Assembly (NCBI RefSeq): GCF_030698175.1
Contig: NZ_JAUYNT010000025.1
Coordinates: forward strand, 105,712 to 169,711
Direction of reading: 5' to 3'
Source: Pseudomonas sp.
GTDB lineage: Bacteria; Pseudomonadota; Gammaproteobacteria; Pseudomonadales; Pseudomonadaceae
Length of the DNA: 64,000 bases
Shown here: one piece after another, positions 18,233 through 27,381 of the stretch
How positions within the stretch are numbered: the first letter of the stretch is position 1
Layout of the letters: each line of letters opens with the position of its first letter
Position numbers and translations under genes: made by a program
The notes under the pieces: generated by a model
Seen by the model: only the letters and a program-made list of their open reading frames with translations
The model's database searches: none
Told to the model about the DNA's origin: nothing

Positions 18233-20561
18233 CTTTCAAACCCGCATTGCCACGGTGCTGATCCTGCTGCTGTTGGTGGTGGTCGGGGCGCTGTACTTTG
18301 CCGTGCAGGTGGCCACCGCGGCGGCGGTCAAACAGCAGGCCGTGGCCCAGTTAGGGGTGGGTGTGCGGGTCTTTGAGCGGCTGCTGGATAACCGTGGGCG
18401 GCAGCTGCGCGATGCCTTGCAGGTGTTGTCGGCGGATTTTGGTTTCAAGGATGCGGTGGCCAGTAATGACGCCGCCACTATTCGCTCGGTGCTGGCCAAC
18501 CATGGCGCGCGCATCAGTGCCAGCGAAGTGCTGTTGTTGGGCCTGGATGGTCAGGTGCTGGCTTCCAGTGTCGACAGCTTCGCCGCCGGCAGTCCGTTCC
18601 GTTACAGCCAGCAGTTGCTGCAGGCGCGGCAGTTGGGGCAGTCGAAGCTGATTGTGGCCCTGAACGGTGAGGCTCATCTGTTGGTGGAGGCTCCCGTGCT
18701 GGCGCCGTTGCCGATTGCCCGGGTGGTGATGGGTTTTCGCATGGATCAGGCATTCGCCCGTGAGCTGCGTGAACTGACCAATCTGGAGGTGTCCTTTGTC
18801 GCCTTCGATCAGGGCCGCCAGGGGCCGTTGGTCAGCACCCTGAACGCCGAGCAGGGCGCCGACATGTTGGCGCTGAACCCTTCGCCCACGCCGGCGCACC
18901 TGAGCGATCTGGATTTTGCCGGCCAGCATTACCTGACCGAGCAGTTGTCCTTGGCACAGGCCGCGGACTATCAAGTACAGGCGTTTTTGCACAGTTCGCT
19001 GGACCGGGCGATGGGCGCCTTTGCGAGCCTAGACCGAAACATTTTTCTGATCGCCCTCGCGGCCCTATTTGCCTCTTTGGTCGGCGCCTTGCTGCTGGCG
19101 CGCAGCGTGTCGCAGCCGGTGCGTGAGCTGGCGCGGGTGGCCGAACGGGTCGGCCGTGGTGATTACCTGACGCCACCGGCCTTACAGCGCCGCGATGAAC
19201 TGGGGGTGTTGGCCCAGGCGATCACCCTGATGCAGGCCGGGATCGCCGAGCGCGAGCGCCAGCTGGCACACAACGCCCTGCATGACGGCCTCACCGGGTT
19301 GCCCAATCGCACCCTGTTGCTGGAGCGCCTCGGCAGCGCCATCGCCGCCGGCCGGCCGGTGGCGTTGCTGTATCTGGGCATTGGCAATTTTCGCAGCGTT
19401 AACGAGAACTACGGTTCGGCTACCGGTGACCAGGTATTGCAGCAACTTAGCCAGCGTCTGCAGGCCAGTTTGCGCCCCGGTGATAGCCTGGCGCGACTGC
19501 TGGCTGACGAGTTTTTGTTGTTGCTGGAGCAGGCCGACAGCGACAGCGCGGTAGCCATTGCCGACCGCTTGCAGCAACTGCTGGTACAACCGCTGCGGAT
19601 CGTCAATGTCGAGATGCAGCTGGACTGCCGAATCGGTATTGCCGCCTATCCGCTGGACGCCGAAACCGCCGAAGAGCTGGTCCGTCGCGCCGGCATTGCC
19701 ATGCACGATGCCGCCCAGCAGCCGGGGCATTTGCAGGTCTATCAGCAGGGCCGCGATGATGCTCATCAGCGGCAGATCAACCTGATTCGCGACCTGCGCC
19801 GCGCGCCGGCGAATGCCGAGCTGCAACTGCATTACCAACCCAAGTTGAGCCTGACCAGCGGCCGGGTGGAGCAGGCCGAGGCCTTGTTGCGTTGGCAGCA
19901 TCCCACCTACGGCACGGTCTCGCCGGCTGAGTTCATTCCCTTGGCCGAGCGTACCGGCAGTATCCAGCTGCTCACGGCCTGGGTGATGGGCGAGGCGTTA
20001 CGCCAGCTGCGGGAGTGGGCCACTGCGGGCCTCTATCTGCAGCTGTCGGTGAATGTCTCGGCGGATGACCTGCATGACCAGCAGCTGGCCGATAAAGTCA
20101 GCCGCCTGCTGGCGCAGTATCAGGTACCGGCCACTCAACTGATTTTTGAAATCACCGAAAGTGCGGTGATGCAAAACCCAGAGCAGGCGCTGCTGATCTT
20201 GCAGCAACTGCGGGCTCTGGGCATCAGCCTGTCGGTGGATGATTTTGGCACCGGTTATTCGTCCTTGTCGCAGCTCAAGCGCATGCCGGTGCAGGAGCTG
20301 AAGATCGATCAGTCATTTATCCGCGATCTGGATGAAACCAGCGAAGACGCGGTGATCGTTCGCTCCACCATTCAGATGAGCCACAGCCTGGGCCTCAAGG
20401 TGGTGGCCGAGGGCGTCGAATACGAGCGCAGCCTGCGCCTGCTGGAGCGCTGGGGCTGTGATACCGCGCAAGGTTATCTGATCAGCCGGCCACTGCCGGC
20501 GCAAGCCTTTGCGGCCTGGCTGGAGCAACCGCTCAAGCCGATGTTGTTGCGCGAGGCATAA
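18216..20561 (+). CDS. dCache-like/HAMP/GGDEF(degenerate)/EAL cyclic-di-GMP phosphodiesterase
   Basis: Periplasmic sensor, HAMP, GGDEF motif replaced by LADEF, intact EALLRW, DDFGTGYSS, KIDQSFI, VAEGVE. Confidence 0.9.
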   Translation: MKISHSFQTRIATVLILLLLVVVGALYFAVQVATAAAVKQQAVAQLGVGVRVFERLLDNRGRQLRDALQVLSADFGFKDAVASNDAATIRSVLANHGARISASEVLLLGLDGQVLASSVDSFAAGSPFRYSQQLLQARQLGQSKLIVALNGEAHLLVEAPVLAPLPIARVVMGFRMDQAFARELRELTNLEVSFVAFDQGRQGPLVSTLNAEQGADMLALNPSPTPAHLSDLDFAGQHYLTEQLSLAQAADYQVQAFLHSSLDRAMGAFASLDRNIFLIALAALFASLVGALLLARSVSQPVRELARVAERVGRGDYLTPPALQRRDELGVLAQAITLMQAGIAERERQLAHNALHDGLTGLPNRTLLLERLGSAIAAGRPVALLYLGIGNFRSVNENYGSATGDQVLQQLSQRLQASLRPGDSLARLLADEFLLLLEQADSDSAVAIADRLQQLLVQPLRIVNVEMQLDCRIGIAAYPLDAETAEELVRRAGIAMHDAAQQPGHLQVYQQGRDDAHQRQINLIRDLRRAPANAELQLHYQPKLSLTSGRVEQAEALLRWQHPTYGTVSPAEFIPLAERTGSIQLLTAWVMGEALRQLREWATAGLYLQLSVNVSADDLHDQQLADKVSRLLAQYQVPATQLIFEITESAVMQNPEQALLILQQLRALGISLSVDDFGTGYSSLSQLKRMPVQELKIDQSFIRDLDETSEDAVIVRSTIQMSHSLGLKVVAEGVEYERSLRLLERWGCDTAQGYLISRPLPAQAFAAWLEQPLKPMLLREA

Positions 20562-20565
20562 GCCG

Positions 20566-21408
20566 ATGCGAGCTGCACTGCTGGCTATTTTACTCTGTGG
20601 CCTGCCGGCCCTGACGCTGGCCGATAACGGCCGCTTACTGGCCACCGGCGGTGCCAGCAGCCTGGAAGGTGCCGCCGGTGGCGGGATTACCCCCTGGGCA
20701 GTGCTGGCCGGTTATGGCGAAGCCGGAGAGTGGGGCGCCACAGCTTTTGCCACTCGGGTCAACAGCCAGGATTATCACCTGGATGTAAGCGGCGCCGCGC
20801 TGGCCTGGGACAATCGTGTGGAGCTGTCTTTCGCCCGGCAGCGCCTGGATATCAGCAGCTTGAACCTGCCTGATAGCAGCCTCAATCAGGATATTTTCGG
20901 GCTCAAGCTGCGGCTGTTCGGCGACCTGTTGTATGACCAGCTGCCGCAGGTTTCCCTCGGTGTGCAGCATAAGCAGCAACAGAACTTTCTGATCCTCGAA
21001 CTGGTCGGCGCCCGCCGCGACGCAGACACCGAGGGCTATGTGCAAGCCAGTCGATTGTTGCTTGGCGGCGCCTTTGGCTACAACCTGATGGTCAATGGCG
21101 GGCTGCGTTACAGCCGGGCCAATCAGCTGGGCTTGCTAGGCTTTGGTGGCGATGCCAACGATCGGCGTGAAGTGCTGGCGGAAGGCTCGTTGGCGGTGCT
21201 GTTCAACCCGCGCTGGATGCTGGGCGTGGAGTACCGGCAGAAACCGGACAACCTGTCGTTTGCCAAGGAGAATGACTGGTCCGACCTGTTTGTCGGCTAC
21301 TTCCCCAGCAAGCATCTGGCGCTGGTGCTGGCTTGGACGCAGCTGGGCGATATCGCCGGACAGAGCAACCAGAATGGCCCGTATTTATCCGTACAGGGGA
21401 GTTTTTAA
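20566..21408 (+). CDS. DUF3034-like putative outer-membrane protein
   Basis: Signal peptide; GRLLATGGASSLEGAAGGGITPWAVLAGYGEAGEWGATAF; predicted beta-barrel character. Confidence 0.72.
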   Translation: MRAALLAILLCGLPALTLADNGRLLATGGASSLEGAAGGGITPWAVLAGYGEAGEWGATAFATRVNSQDYHLDVSGAALAWDNRVELSFARQRLDISSLNLPDSSLNQDIFGLKLRLFGDLLYDQLPQVSLGVQHKQQQNFLILELVGARRDADTEGYVQASRLLLGGAFGYNLMVNGGLRYSRANQLGLLGFGGDANDRREVLAEGSLAVLFNPRWMLGVEYRQKPDNLSFAKENDWSDLFVGYFPSKHLALVLAWTQLGDIAGQSNQNGPYLSVQGSF

Positions 21409-21410
21409 GC

Positions 21411-21827
21411 ATGCGTGTCTGGCTGTTGATCGGCCTGTTGCTCAGCGCCTGCGCGCAAACGCCGCAGCGCCCGGACAGCCTCTATCAAGCCTTGGGCGAG
21501 CAGGCCGGGCTGACGCGGATTGTCGAAGGCATGTTGCTGAATATCGCCAAGGACCCGCGCATCGTCGGTCATTTTGCCAACGTCGATATCACCCTGTTGC
21601 GTGACAAGCTGGTGCAGCAGTTCTGCGTCGAAACCGGCGGCCCCTGCCAGCCCAGTGGCGACAGCATGGAGGAGGTGCACAAGGGCCTGCACCTGACCCG
21701 CAGCGACTTCAATGCCCTGCTGGAAGACCTGATTGCCGCCATGGAGGCCCAGGGCGTGCCGGTGCCGACCCAGAACCGCCTGCTGGCGCGCCTGGCGCCG
21801 ATGCGTGGGCAGATTATCGAGCGTTGA
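21411..21827 (+). CDS. Group 1 truncated haemoglobin, predicted lipoprotein
   Basis: Lipobox LLSAC; SLYQALGEQAGLTRIVEGML, FCVETGGPCQPSGDSMEEVHKGLHLTRSDF (proximal His in VHKGL). Confidence 0.87.
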   Translation: MRVWLLIGLLLSACAQTPQRPDSLYQALGEQAGLTRIVEGMLLNIAKDPRIVGHFANVDITLLRDKLVQQFCVETGGPCQPSGDSMEEVHKGLHLTRSDFNALLEDLIAAMEAQGVPVPTQNRLLARLAPMRGQIIER

Positions 21828-21997
21828 GGGTGCAGTGACATTCCCTGAGTGGAGTTCAATCGGCTGGGTTAGGCCACGCCCGCTCCCGGCGGGCTTGCGG
21901 CATTCACCCCATCCATGGGGATTGCGCGAACCATGGCCTGCCAACAACGCAAAACCCGACCGCGCCGTAACCCACCATGGCGCTCGACCGGCAAACC

Positions 21998-22138
21998 GCA
22001 TGGTGGGTTACGCGGCGCCCGGCTTGCGCGGTGATGCAAACAACCACCGTCCGCGCCGCTAACCCACCCTACGAATTACCGCGTACCAGGCATCGCCTAA
22101 CCGCCCCGCACGCTTCAACACACAACTGGTACATAGCC
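21998..22138 (-). mobile_element. MITE-like element with IS1595-type terminus at right end (left end degraded or rearranged)
   Basis: TGGGTTA repeat core followed by ...CGCTTCAACACACAACTGGTACATAGCC (reverse complement GGCTATGTACCAGTTGTGTGTTGAAGCG); flank TTTTTTT. Confidence 0.65.
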
Positions 22139-22145
22139 TTTTTTT

Positions 22146-22519
22146 GGCGCGGCACTAGTTACCTGCTGCAAAGGGTCTGACCTTTCGAGGGGTTAGCCTT
22201 GATACTTGTGCTGCCTGCACCGGCCAATCGCGGATAAATCCGCTCCTACGGGGTTAGCCGGCCGATGAAATTGTTGTGGGTGCCGAGCTTGTGTAGGAGC
22301 GGATTCATCCGCGAAGCGAGCGCGAGCACACTGGCAATCCTGCAGGGCCACAACCGCTCTTTGTCCCACCTTCATCTGGGTCACAAACCAGAGACTACGA
22401 GACTTGCGCAGGCTACAGCTTTTGTAGGAGGGACTTTAGCCGCGATGGCTGTGCGTTGGTCGCGGCTAAAGCCCCTCCTACGAAGTGTGTGGCATCCAAC
22501 AGGTAACTGGTACAGAGCC
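22146..22519. mobile_element. REP-bearing MITE-like element(s), probably two fused or nested copies
   Basis: Left end GGCGCGGCACTAGTTACCTGCTGCAAAGGG, internal REP pairs, right end ...CAACAGGTAACTGGTACAGAGCC; left part homologous to 50898-51188. Confidence 0.65.
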
Positions 22520-22527
22520 TTTTTTTT

Positions 22528-22645
22528 GCGCTGAACCTGTAGGTCGATTTTGTGGTGGGCTTTAGTCCACCAGCGCCGGGTAAGAGCCTTGGTGGGCTAA
22601 AGCCCACAAAAAAAGCTGCGTGCAACACGTAACTGGTACATAGCC
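22528..22645. mobile_element. Small MITE-like element, right terminus intact
   Basis: Right end GCTGCGTGCAACACGTAACTGGTACATAGCC abutting the oprN terminator T-tract; TGGTGGGCTTTAGTCCACCA / TTGGTGGGCTAAAGCCCAC palindromes inside. Confidence 0.55.
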
Positions 22646-22653
22646 AAAAAAAA

Positions 22654-22684
22654 GCCCCACGGCAAGGAGCAAGAGCCGTGGGGC
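22654..22684 (-). terminator. Rho-independent terminator of the mexEF-oprN operon
   Basis: Minus strand GCCCCACGGC-tcttgctcctt-GCCGTGGGGC followed by TTTTTTTT. Confidence 0.85.
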
Positions 22685-22722
22685 GATAGTGGTCGCAAGA
22701 ATTCGACCCAGTAGGAGTTGCT

Positions 22723-24111
22723 TTAACTCTGCAGTTGCCAGCCACCGCCGAGGGCTTTGTAGATGGCGACTATGCCGCGGTACAGCTCGACTTCGGCCTG
22801 GGCTTGGGCGTCTTCGGCGGCCAGGCGCTCACGTTCGGCGTCCAGCAGCACCAGGAAATCCACCGTGCCTTCGCGATAGCGCACTGCGGCTTGTTCGGCT
22901 GCCGCGCGGCTGGCGTCGGACTGGCGCACCAGGGCCAACAAGCGTTGCTGGCGTTTGGCGTAATCGTTGAAGGCGTTCTCGGCTTCTTCCAGCGCCAGCA
23001 GCACTTGCTGCTCGTAACTGGCCAGGGCGCCATCGGCGTTGGCATCGGCGGCTCGCAGGCGGGCTCGCACGCTGCCCAAGTCCAGCGCCGGCCAACTGAT
23101 GCTCGGCGCTACCGCCCAGGCCCGCGCGGCGGAGGAACCGAGCTGCGAACCACGGCCGGCGGTGAAGCCGAGAAAGCCGCTCAAGCTCACCCGTGGGAAC
23201 AGGTCGGCGGTGGCCACCCCAACATTGGCGGTGGCGGCGGCCAGCTGACGTTCCGCCGCCTGAATATCCGGGCGGCGACGCAGCAACTCGCTCGGCTCGC
23301 CAATCGGCAAGGCCTTGGCAATCACTGGCAGCGGCCGGGGCGACAGATCCACCGTCAACTGCTCAGGCCGCTGGCCGAGCAGGGTGGCGATGCGGGTTCG
23401 GGCACGGGCCGCCTCGGCTTGCAGTTGCGGCAGGGTCGCGTCGGTGGCGGCCAGGCGGGCATCGGCGCGCAACACGTCGAGCTGACTGCCGACTCCTGCA
23501 TCCCGCAGCTGTACGGTCAGGTCGCGGGACTGCTGTTGGTTGTGCAGGTTGCTGCGGGCGATCTGCTCGCGCAGTTGGGCGCCGCGCAAGTTACCGTAGG
23601 CATCGACCAGTTCGGCCAGCAGGCTGACTTGCAGCTGGTTCAGCTCGGCTTCCAGCACCTCGGCCTCGGCGTCGCTGGCGTCCAGCTGATGCTGAATGCG
23701 GCCGAACAAATCCAGCTCCCAGAGCATGTCCAGGCCCAGGTCATAGCGTTCGGTGCTGGTGCGCTGCTCGGTCTGGCCGGGCAACTGGCCTTTACCACCC
23801 TCGGCGCTGGCGCGGCTGGTGATAGTCGGCAGCTGTTTGAAGGCCACCTCATCACGCAGGGCGCGGGCCGCCCGCACCCGTGCATAAGCGACGCGCAGGT
23901 CGCGGTTTTCCGCCAGGGCTTTAACGACCAGCTGGTTAAGGGTCGGGTCGTCGAACTGCTGCCACCAGAGCGATTCGAAGTGGCTGCGGTCATAGGCAGC
24001 GACCGTGGCGCTGGCGACCGTCGCAGGCGCCGTGACCGGGCTTTGATAGTTTGGGCCGACGCTGCAAGCGCTCAGCGCCAAGGCCAATAGAGCCGGACTA
24101 AAGTGCTTCAT
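22723..24111 (-). CDS. oprN: RND efflux outer-membrane factor OprN-like
   Basis: 462 aa lipoprotein, OMF family (AERQLAAATANVGVATADLFPRVSLSGFLG); downstream of mexF. Confidence 0.88.
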   Translation of the reverse strand: MKHFSPALLALALSACSVGPNYQSPVTAPATVASATVAAYDRSHFESLWWQQFDDPTLNQLVVKALAENRDLRVAYARVRAARALRDEVAFKQLPTITSRASAEGGKGQLPGQTEQRTSTERYDLGLDMLWELDLFGRIQHQLDASDAEAEVLEAELNQLQVSLLAELVDAYGNLRGAQLREQIARSNLHNQQQSRDLTVQLRDAGVGSQLDVLRADARLAATDATLPQLQAEAARARTRIATLLGQRPEQLTVDLSPRPLPVIAKALPIGEPSELLRRRPDIQAAERQLAAATANVGVATADLFPRVSLSGFLGFTAGRGSQLGSSAARAWAVAPSISWPALDLGSVRARLRAADANADGALASYEQQVLLALEEAENAFNDYAKRQQRLLALVRQSDASRAAAEQAAVRYREGTVDFLVLLDAERERLAAEDAQAQAEVELYRGIVAIYKALGGGWQLQS

Positions 24112-27100
24112 GGCTGCACCTCAGCTTCAGCCTGGGCTTGCTGTTTGGCTTGCCGAGCCTCGACAAAACCGCGAATCAGCACGTAGAACACCGGCGTCAG
24201 CAGCAGGCCGAAGAAGGTCACCCCGAGCATCCCGCTGAACACCGCCACGCCCATGGCATGGCGCATTTCCGCGCCGGCGCCGCTGGACAGCACCAAGGGC
24301 ACCACGCCCATGATAAAGGCGAAACTGGTCATCAGAATCGGCCGCAGACGCAGGCGGCAAGCCTGCAGCACAGCGGCGAAGCGGTCCTGGCCTTGCTCCT
24401 GTTGCTCCTTGGCAAATTCGACTATCAGGATGGCGTTTTTGCAGGCCAGGCCCACCAGCACGATCAGGCCGATCTGGGTGAAGATGTTGTTGTCGCCCCC
24501 GGACAGAATCACCCCGGTAATCGCCGACAGCAGCGTCATGGGCACAATCAGAATCACCGCCAGCGGCAGGCTCCAGCTTTCGTACTGAGCGGCCAGCACC
24601 AAAAAGGCCAGCAGCACGCAGAGCGGGAACACCAGCATGGCGCTGTTGCCGGACAAAATCTTCTGGTAGGTCAGCTCGGTCCACTCGTAACTCATGCCGT
24701 TGGGCAGCTCGTCTTTGAGCAGTTTCTCCATCGCCGCCTCGGCTTGCCCGGAGCTGTAACCGGGAGCCGCCGCACCGTTGATTTCGGCGGTAATAAAGCC
24801 GTTGTAATGCATCACCCGATCCGGGCCGGCACTGTCAGAGACCTTGACGAAAGTCGACAAGGGCACCATTTCGCCACTGTTGTTGCGCACCTTGAGTTGG
24901 CCGATTTGCTCGGGCTCCAGGCGGAACTGCTGATCGGCCTGGACGTTGACCTGATAGGTGCGGCCGAAGCGGTTGAAGTCGTTGGCATACAGCGAGCCGA
25001 GGTACACCTGCAGGGTGTTGAAGATCTCGTCGATGGCCACGCCGTGGCTCTTGGCTTTGTCGCGGTCGATGTCGGCATCCACTTGCGGCACGTTGACCTG
25101 ATAGCTGCTGAACAGCCCGGCCAGTTCCGGCACGTTGCGGCTCTTGGCGATCACGTTCTGCACCTGTTGATACAGCTCCTCATAACCCAGGCCGCCACGG
25201 TCTTCGACTTGCACGCGAAAGCCGCCGATGGTGCCCAGGCCTTGCACCGGCGGTGGCGGGAAGATGGCGATATAGGCGTCTTGGATTTCGGCGAACTGTG
25301 CATTCAAATCGGCGGCAATGGCGCTGGCGCTCATGGACGGATCGCTGCGCTGATCGAAGGGTTTCAGCGGGGTGAAGACGATGCCGCTGTTGGGGCTGTT
25401 GGTGAAGCCATTGATCGACAGGCCCGGGAAGGCCACGGTGTTTTCCACCCCCGGATGCTGGCCGGCGATGGCCGACATGCGTTGAATCACCGCCTCGGTG
25501 CGGTCCAGGCTGGCGGCGTCGGGCAGTTGGGCGAAGGCGACCAGATACTGCTTGTCCTGCGGTGGCACAAAGCCGGTTGGCGTGGTGCTAAAGCCCAGCA
25601 CGGTCAGGCCGAGCAGGCCGGCATACACCAGCAGCGCCACGGCGCTGCCGCGCAACACACGTTTGACGCTGCGCACATAGCCTGAGCTGGCGCGCTCGAA
25701 GAAGCGGTTGAACGGGCGGAACAACCAACCACCGAACAAGCGGTCGAGCAGTTTGGAAAAACCATCCTTGGGCGCGTCGTGGCTTTTCAGCAGCACCGCG
25801 GCCAAGGCCGGCGACAGGGTCAGGGAGTTGAAGGCCGAGATCACCGTGGAGATGGCGATGGTCAGCGCGAACTGCTGATAAAACTGGCCGCTGAGGCCGG
25901 AGATAAAGGCGGTCGGCACGAACACCGCGCAGAGCACCAGGGCGGTGGCGACAATCGGCCCGGTGACCTCGCGCATGGCCTTCTGGGTGGCTTGCACCGG
26001 GCTCAGGCCCAGGCCGATATTACGCTCGACGTTCTCCACCACGACTATGGCGTCGTCCACCACAATGCCGATGGCCAGCACCAGGCCGAATAACGACAGG
26101 GCATTCAGCGAGAAGCCCAGCAGGTGCATGACCGCGAAGGTGCCGATCAAGGACACCGGCACCGCCACCAGCGGAATGATCGAGGCGCGCCAGGTCTGCA
26201 AGAACAAAATCACCACCAGCACCACCAGCACCAGGGCTTCCAGCAATGTGTGGACTACCGCCTCGATGGAGCCGCGAACGAAAATGGTCGGGTCGTAAAC
26301 GATGGAATAGTCGACGCCTTCGGGGAAGCTCTGCTTGAGTTCGGCCATCCGTGCCCGTACCGCATCGGAAATCTCGATGGCGTTGGAACCTGGGCGTTGG
26401 AACACCGGCATGGCCACCGCCGGCTGGCCGTTGAGCAGCGAGCGCAGGGCGTATTGGCTGGAGCCCAACTCGATGCGGGCGATGTCTTTTAAGCGGGTGA
26501 TCTGCCCGTCACTGCCAGCGCGGACGATGATGTTGGCAAACTCCTCCTCAGTCACCAAACGGCCCTGGGTGTTGATCGACAACTGAAAACTGTTGTCGGC
26601 CGCCGCCGGTGGCGCGCCCAGCGAACCGGCCGCGACCTGGCGGTTTTGCTCGCGAATGGCGCTGACCACATCTGAGGCGGTGAGGCCGCGCGAAGCCACC
26701 TTGTTGGGGTCGAGCCAGACCCGCAGCGAATAGTTGCCCAGGCCGAACAGCCCGACATCGCCAACGCCATTTAACTTGGCCAGTTCGTCCTTGATACTCA
26801 GGCTGGCGTAGTTGGACAGATAGAGCATGTCGTAACGGTTATCCGGCGAGGTCAGGTGCACCACCATGGTCAGGTCGGGGGAGGCTTTGTCGACGGTCAC
26901 CCCAAGACGCTGCACCTCAATCGGCAGGGTCGGCATGGTGCGGGTCACGCGGTTCTGCACCTGCACCTGAGCGGTGTCGAGGTTGGTGCCCAGGGCGAAG
27001 GTAACGGTCAGGCTGAGCTTGCCGTCGGCGGTGGATTGCGACGACATATAGAGCATCTGCTCGACGCCGGTGATCGCCTGCTCCAAAGGCGCGGCGACGG

Positions 27101-27287
27101 TTTCACCGATGACCTTGGGGTTGGCGCCGGGGAAGGCCGCATGCACCACCACGGTCGGTGGCACCACTTCCGGGTATTCACTGATCGGCAGTTGAAACAG
27201 CGAGATGCCGCCGGCGATCAAGATGATCAGCGACAACACGGCGGCGAAAATCGGCCGCTGGATAAAAAATTGCGAGAAGTTCATCAA
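24108..27287 (-). CDS. mexF: RND efflux permease MexF
   Basis: 1059 aa; MNFSQFFIQRPIFAAVLSLIILIAGGISLFQLPISEYPEVVPPTVVVHAAFPGANPKVIGETVAAPLEQAITGVEQMLYMSSQSTADGKL closely matches recalled MexF. Confidence 0.93.
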   Translation of the reverse strand: MMNFSQFFIQRPIFAAVLSLIILIAGGISLFQLPISEYPEVVPPTVVVHAAFPGANPKVIGETVAAPLEQAITGVEQMLYMSSQSTADGKLSLTVTFALGTNLDTAQVQVQNRVTRTMPTLPIEVQRLGVTVDKASPDLTMVVHLTSPDNRYDMLYLSNYASLSIKDELAKLNGVGDVGLFGLGNYSLRVWLDPNKVASRGLTASDVVSAIREQNRQVAAGSLGAPPAAADNSFQLSINTQGRLVTEEEFANIIVRAGSDGQITRLKDIARIELGSSQYALRSLLNGQPAVAMPVFQRPGSNAIEISDAVRARMAELKQSFPEGVDYSIVYDPTIFVRGSIEAVVHTLLEALVLVVLVVILFLQTWRASIIPLVAVPVSLIGTFAVMHLLGFSLNALSLFGLVLAIGIVVDDAIVVVENVERNIGLGLSPVQATQKAMREVTGPIVATALVLCAVFVPTAFISGLSGQFYQQFALTIAISTVISAFNSLTLSPALAAVLLKSHDAPKDGFSKLLDRLFGGWLFRPFNRFFERASSGYVRSVKRVLRGSAVALLVYAGLLGLTVLGFSTTPTGFVPPQDKQYLVAFAQLPDAASLDRTEAVIQRMSAIAGQHPGVENTVAFPGLSINGFTNSPNSGIVFTPLKPFDQRSDPSMSASAIAADLNAQFAEIQDAYIAIFPPPPVQGLGTIGGFRVQVEDRGGLGYEELYQQVQNVIAKSRNVPELAGLFSSYQVNVPQVDADIDRDKAKSHGVAIDEIFNTLQVYLGSLYANDFNRFGRTYQVNVQADQQFRLEPEQIGQLKVRNNSGEMVPLSTFVKVSDSAGPDRVMHYNGFITAEINGAAAPGYSSGQAEAAMEKLLKDELPNGMSYEWTELTYQKILSGNSAMLVFPLCVLLAFLVLAAQYESWSLPLAVILIVPMTLLSAITGVILSGGDNNIFTQIGLIVLVGLACKNAILIVEFAKEQQEQGQDRFAAVLQACRLRLRPILMTSFAFIMGVVPLVLSSGAGAEMRHAMGVAVFSGMLGVTFFGLLLTPVFYVLIRGFVEARQAKQQAQAEAEVQP

Positions 27288-27381
27288 GGCATTCCTGGCT
27301 GGAAAGCGGGGCAGCCGCCACGGCGCGGTGATGCGGCGTGGGGGCTGATTGCAGAGATTGTTGTTAAGTTAGCTGGCTGAG

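Noticed and set aside
22146-22519. Possible CRISPR-like array of regularly spaced repeats in the REP-rich region
   Set aside because: Repeats are inverted REP pairs with irregular spacing and no cas genes; not a CRISPR.
24138-25685. 515 aa plus-strand ORF opposite mexF (and similar long antisense ORFs opposite putA, putP, oprN, mexE)
   Set aside because: Composition (His/Gln/Gly-rich) and full overlap with strongly conserved coding genes on the other strand indicate GC-rich shadow ORFs.
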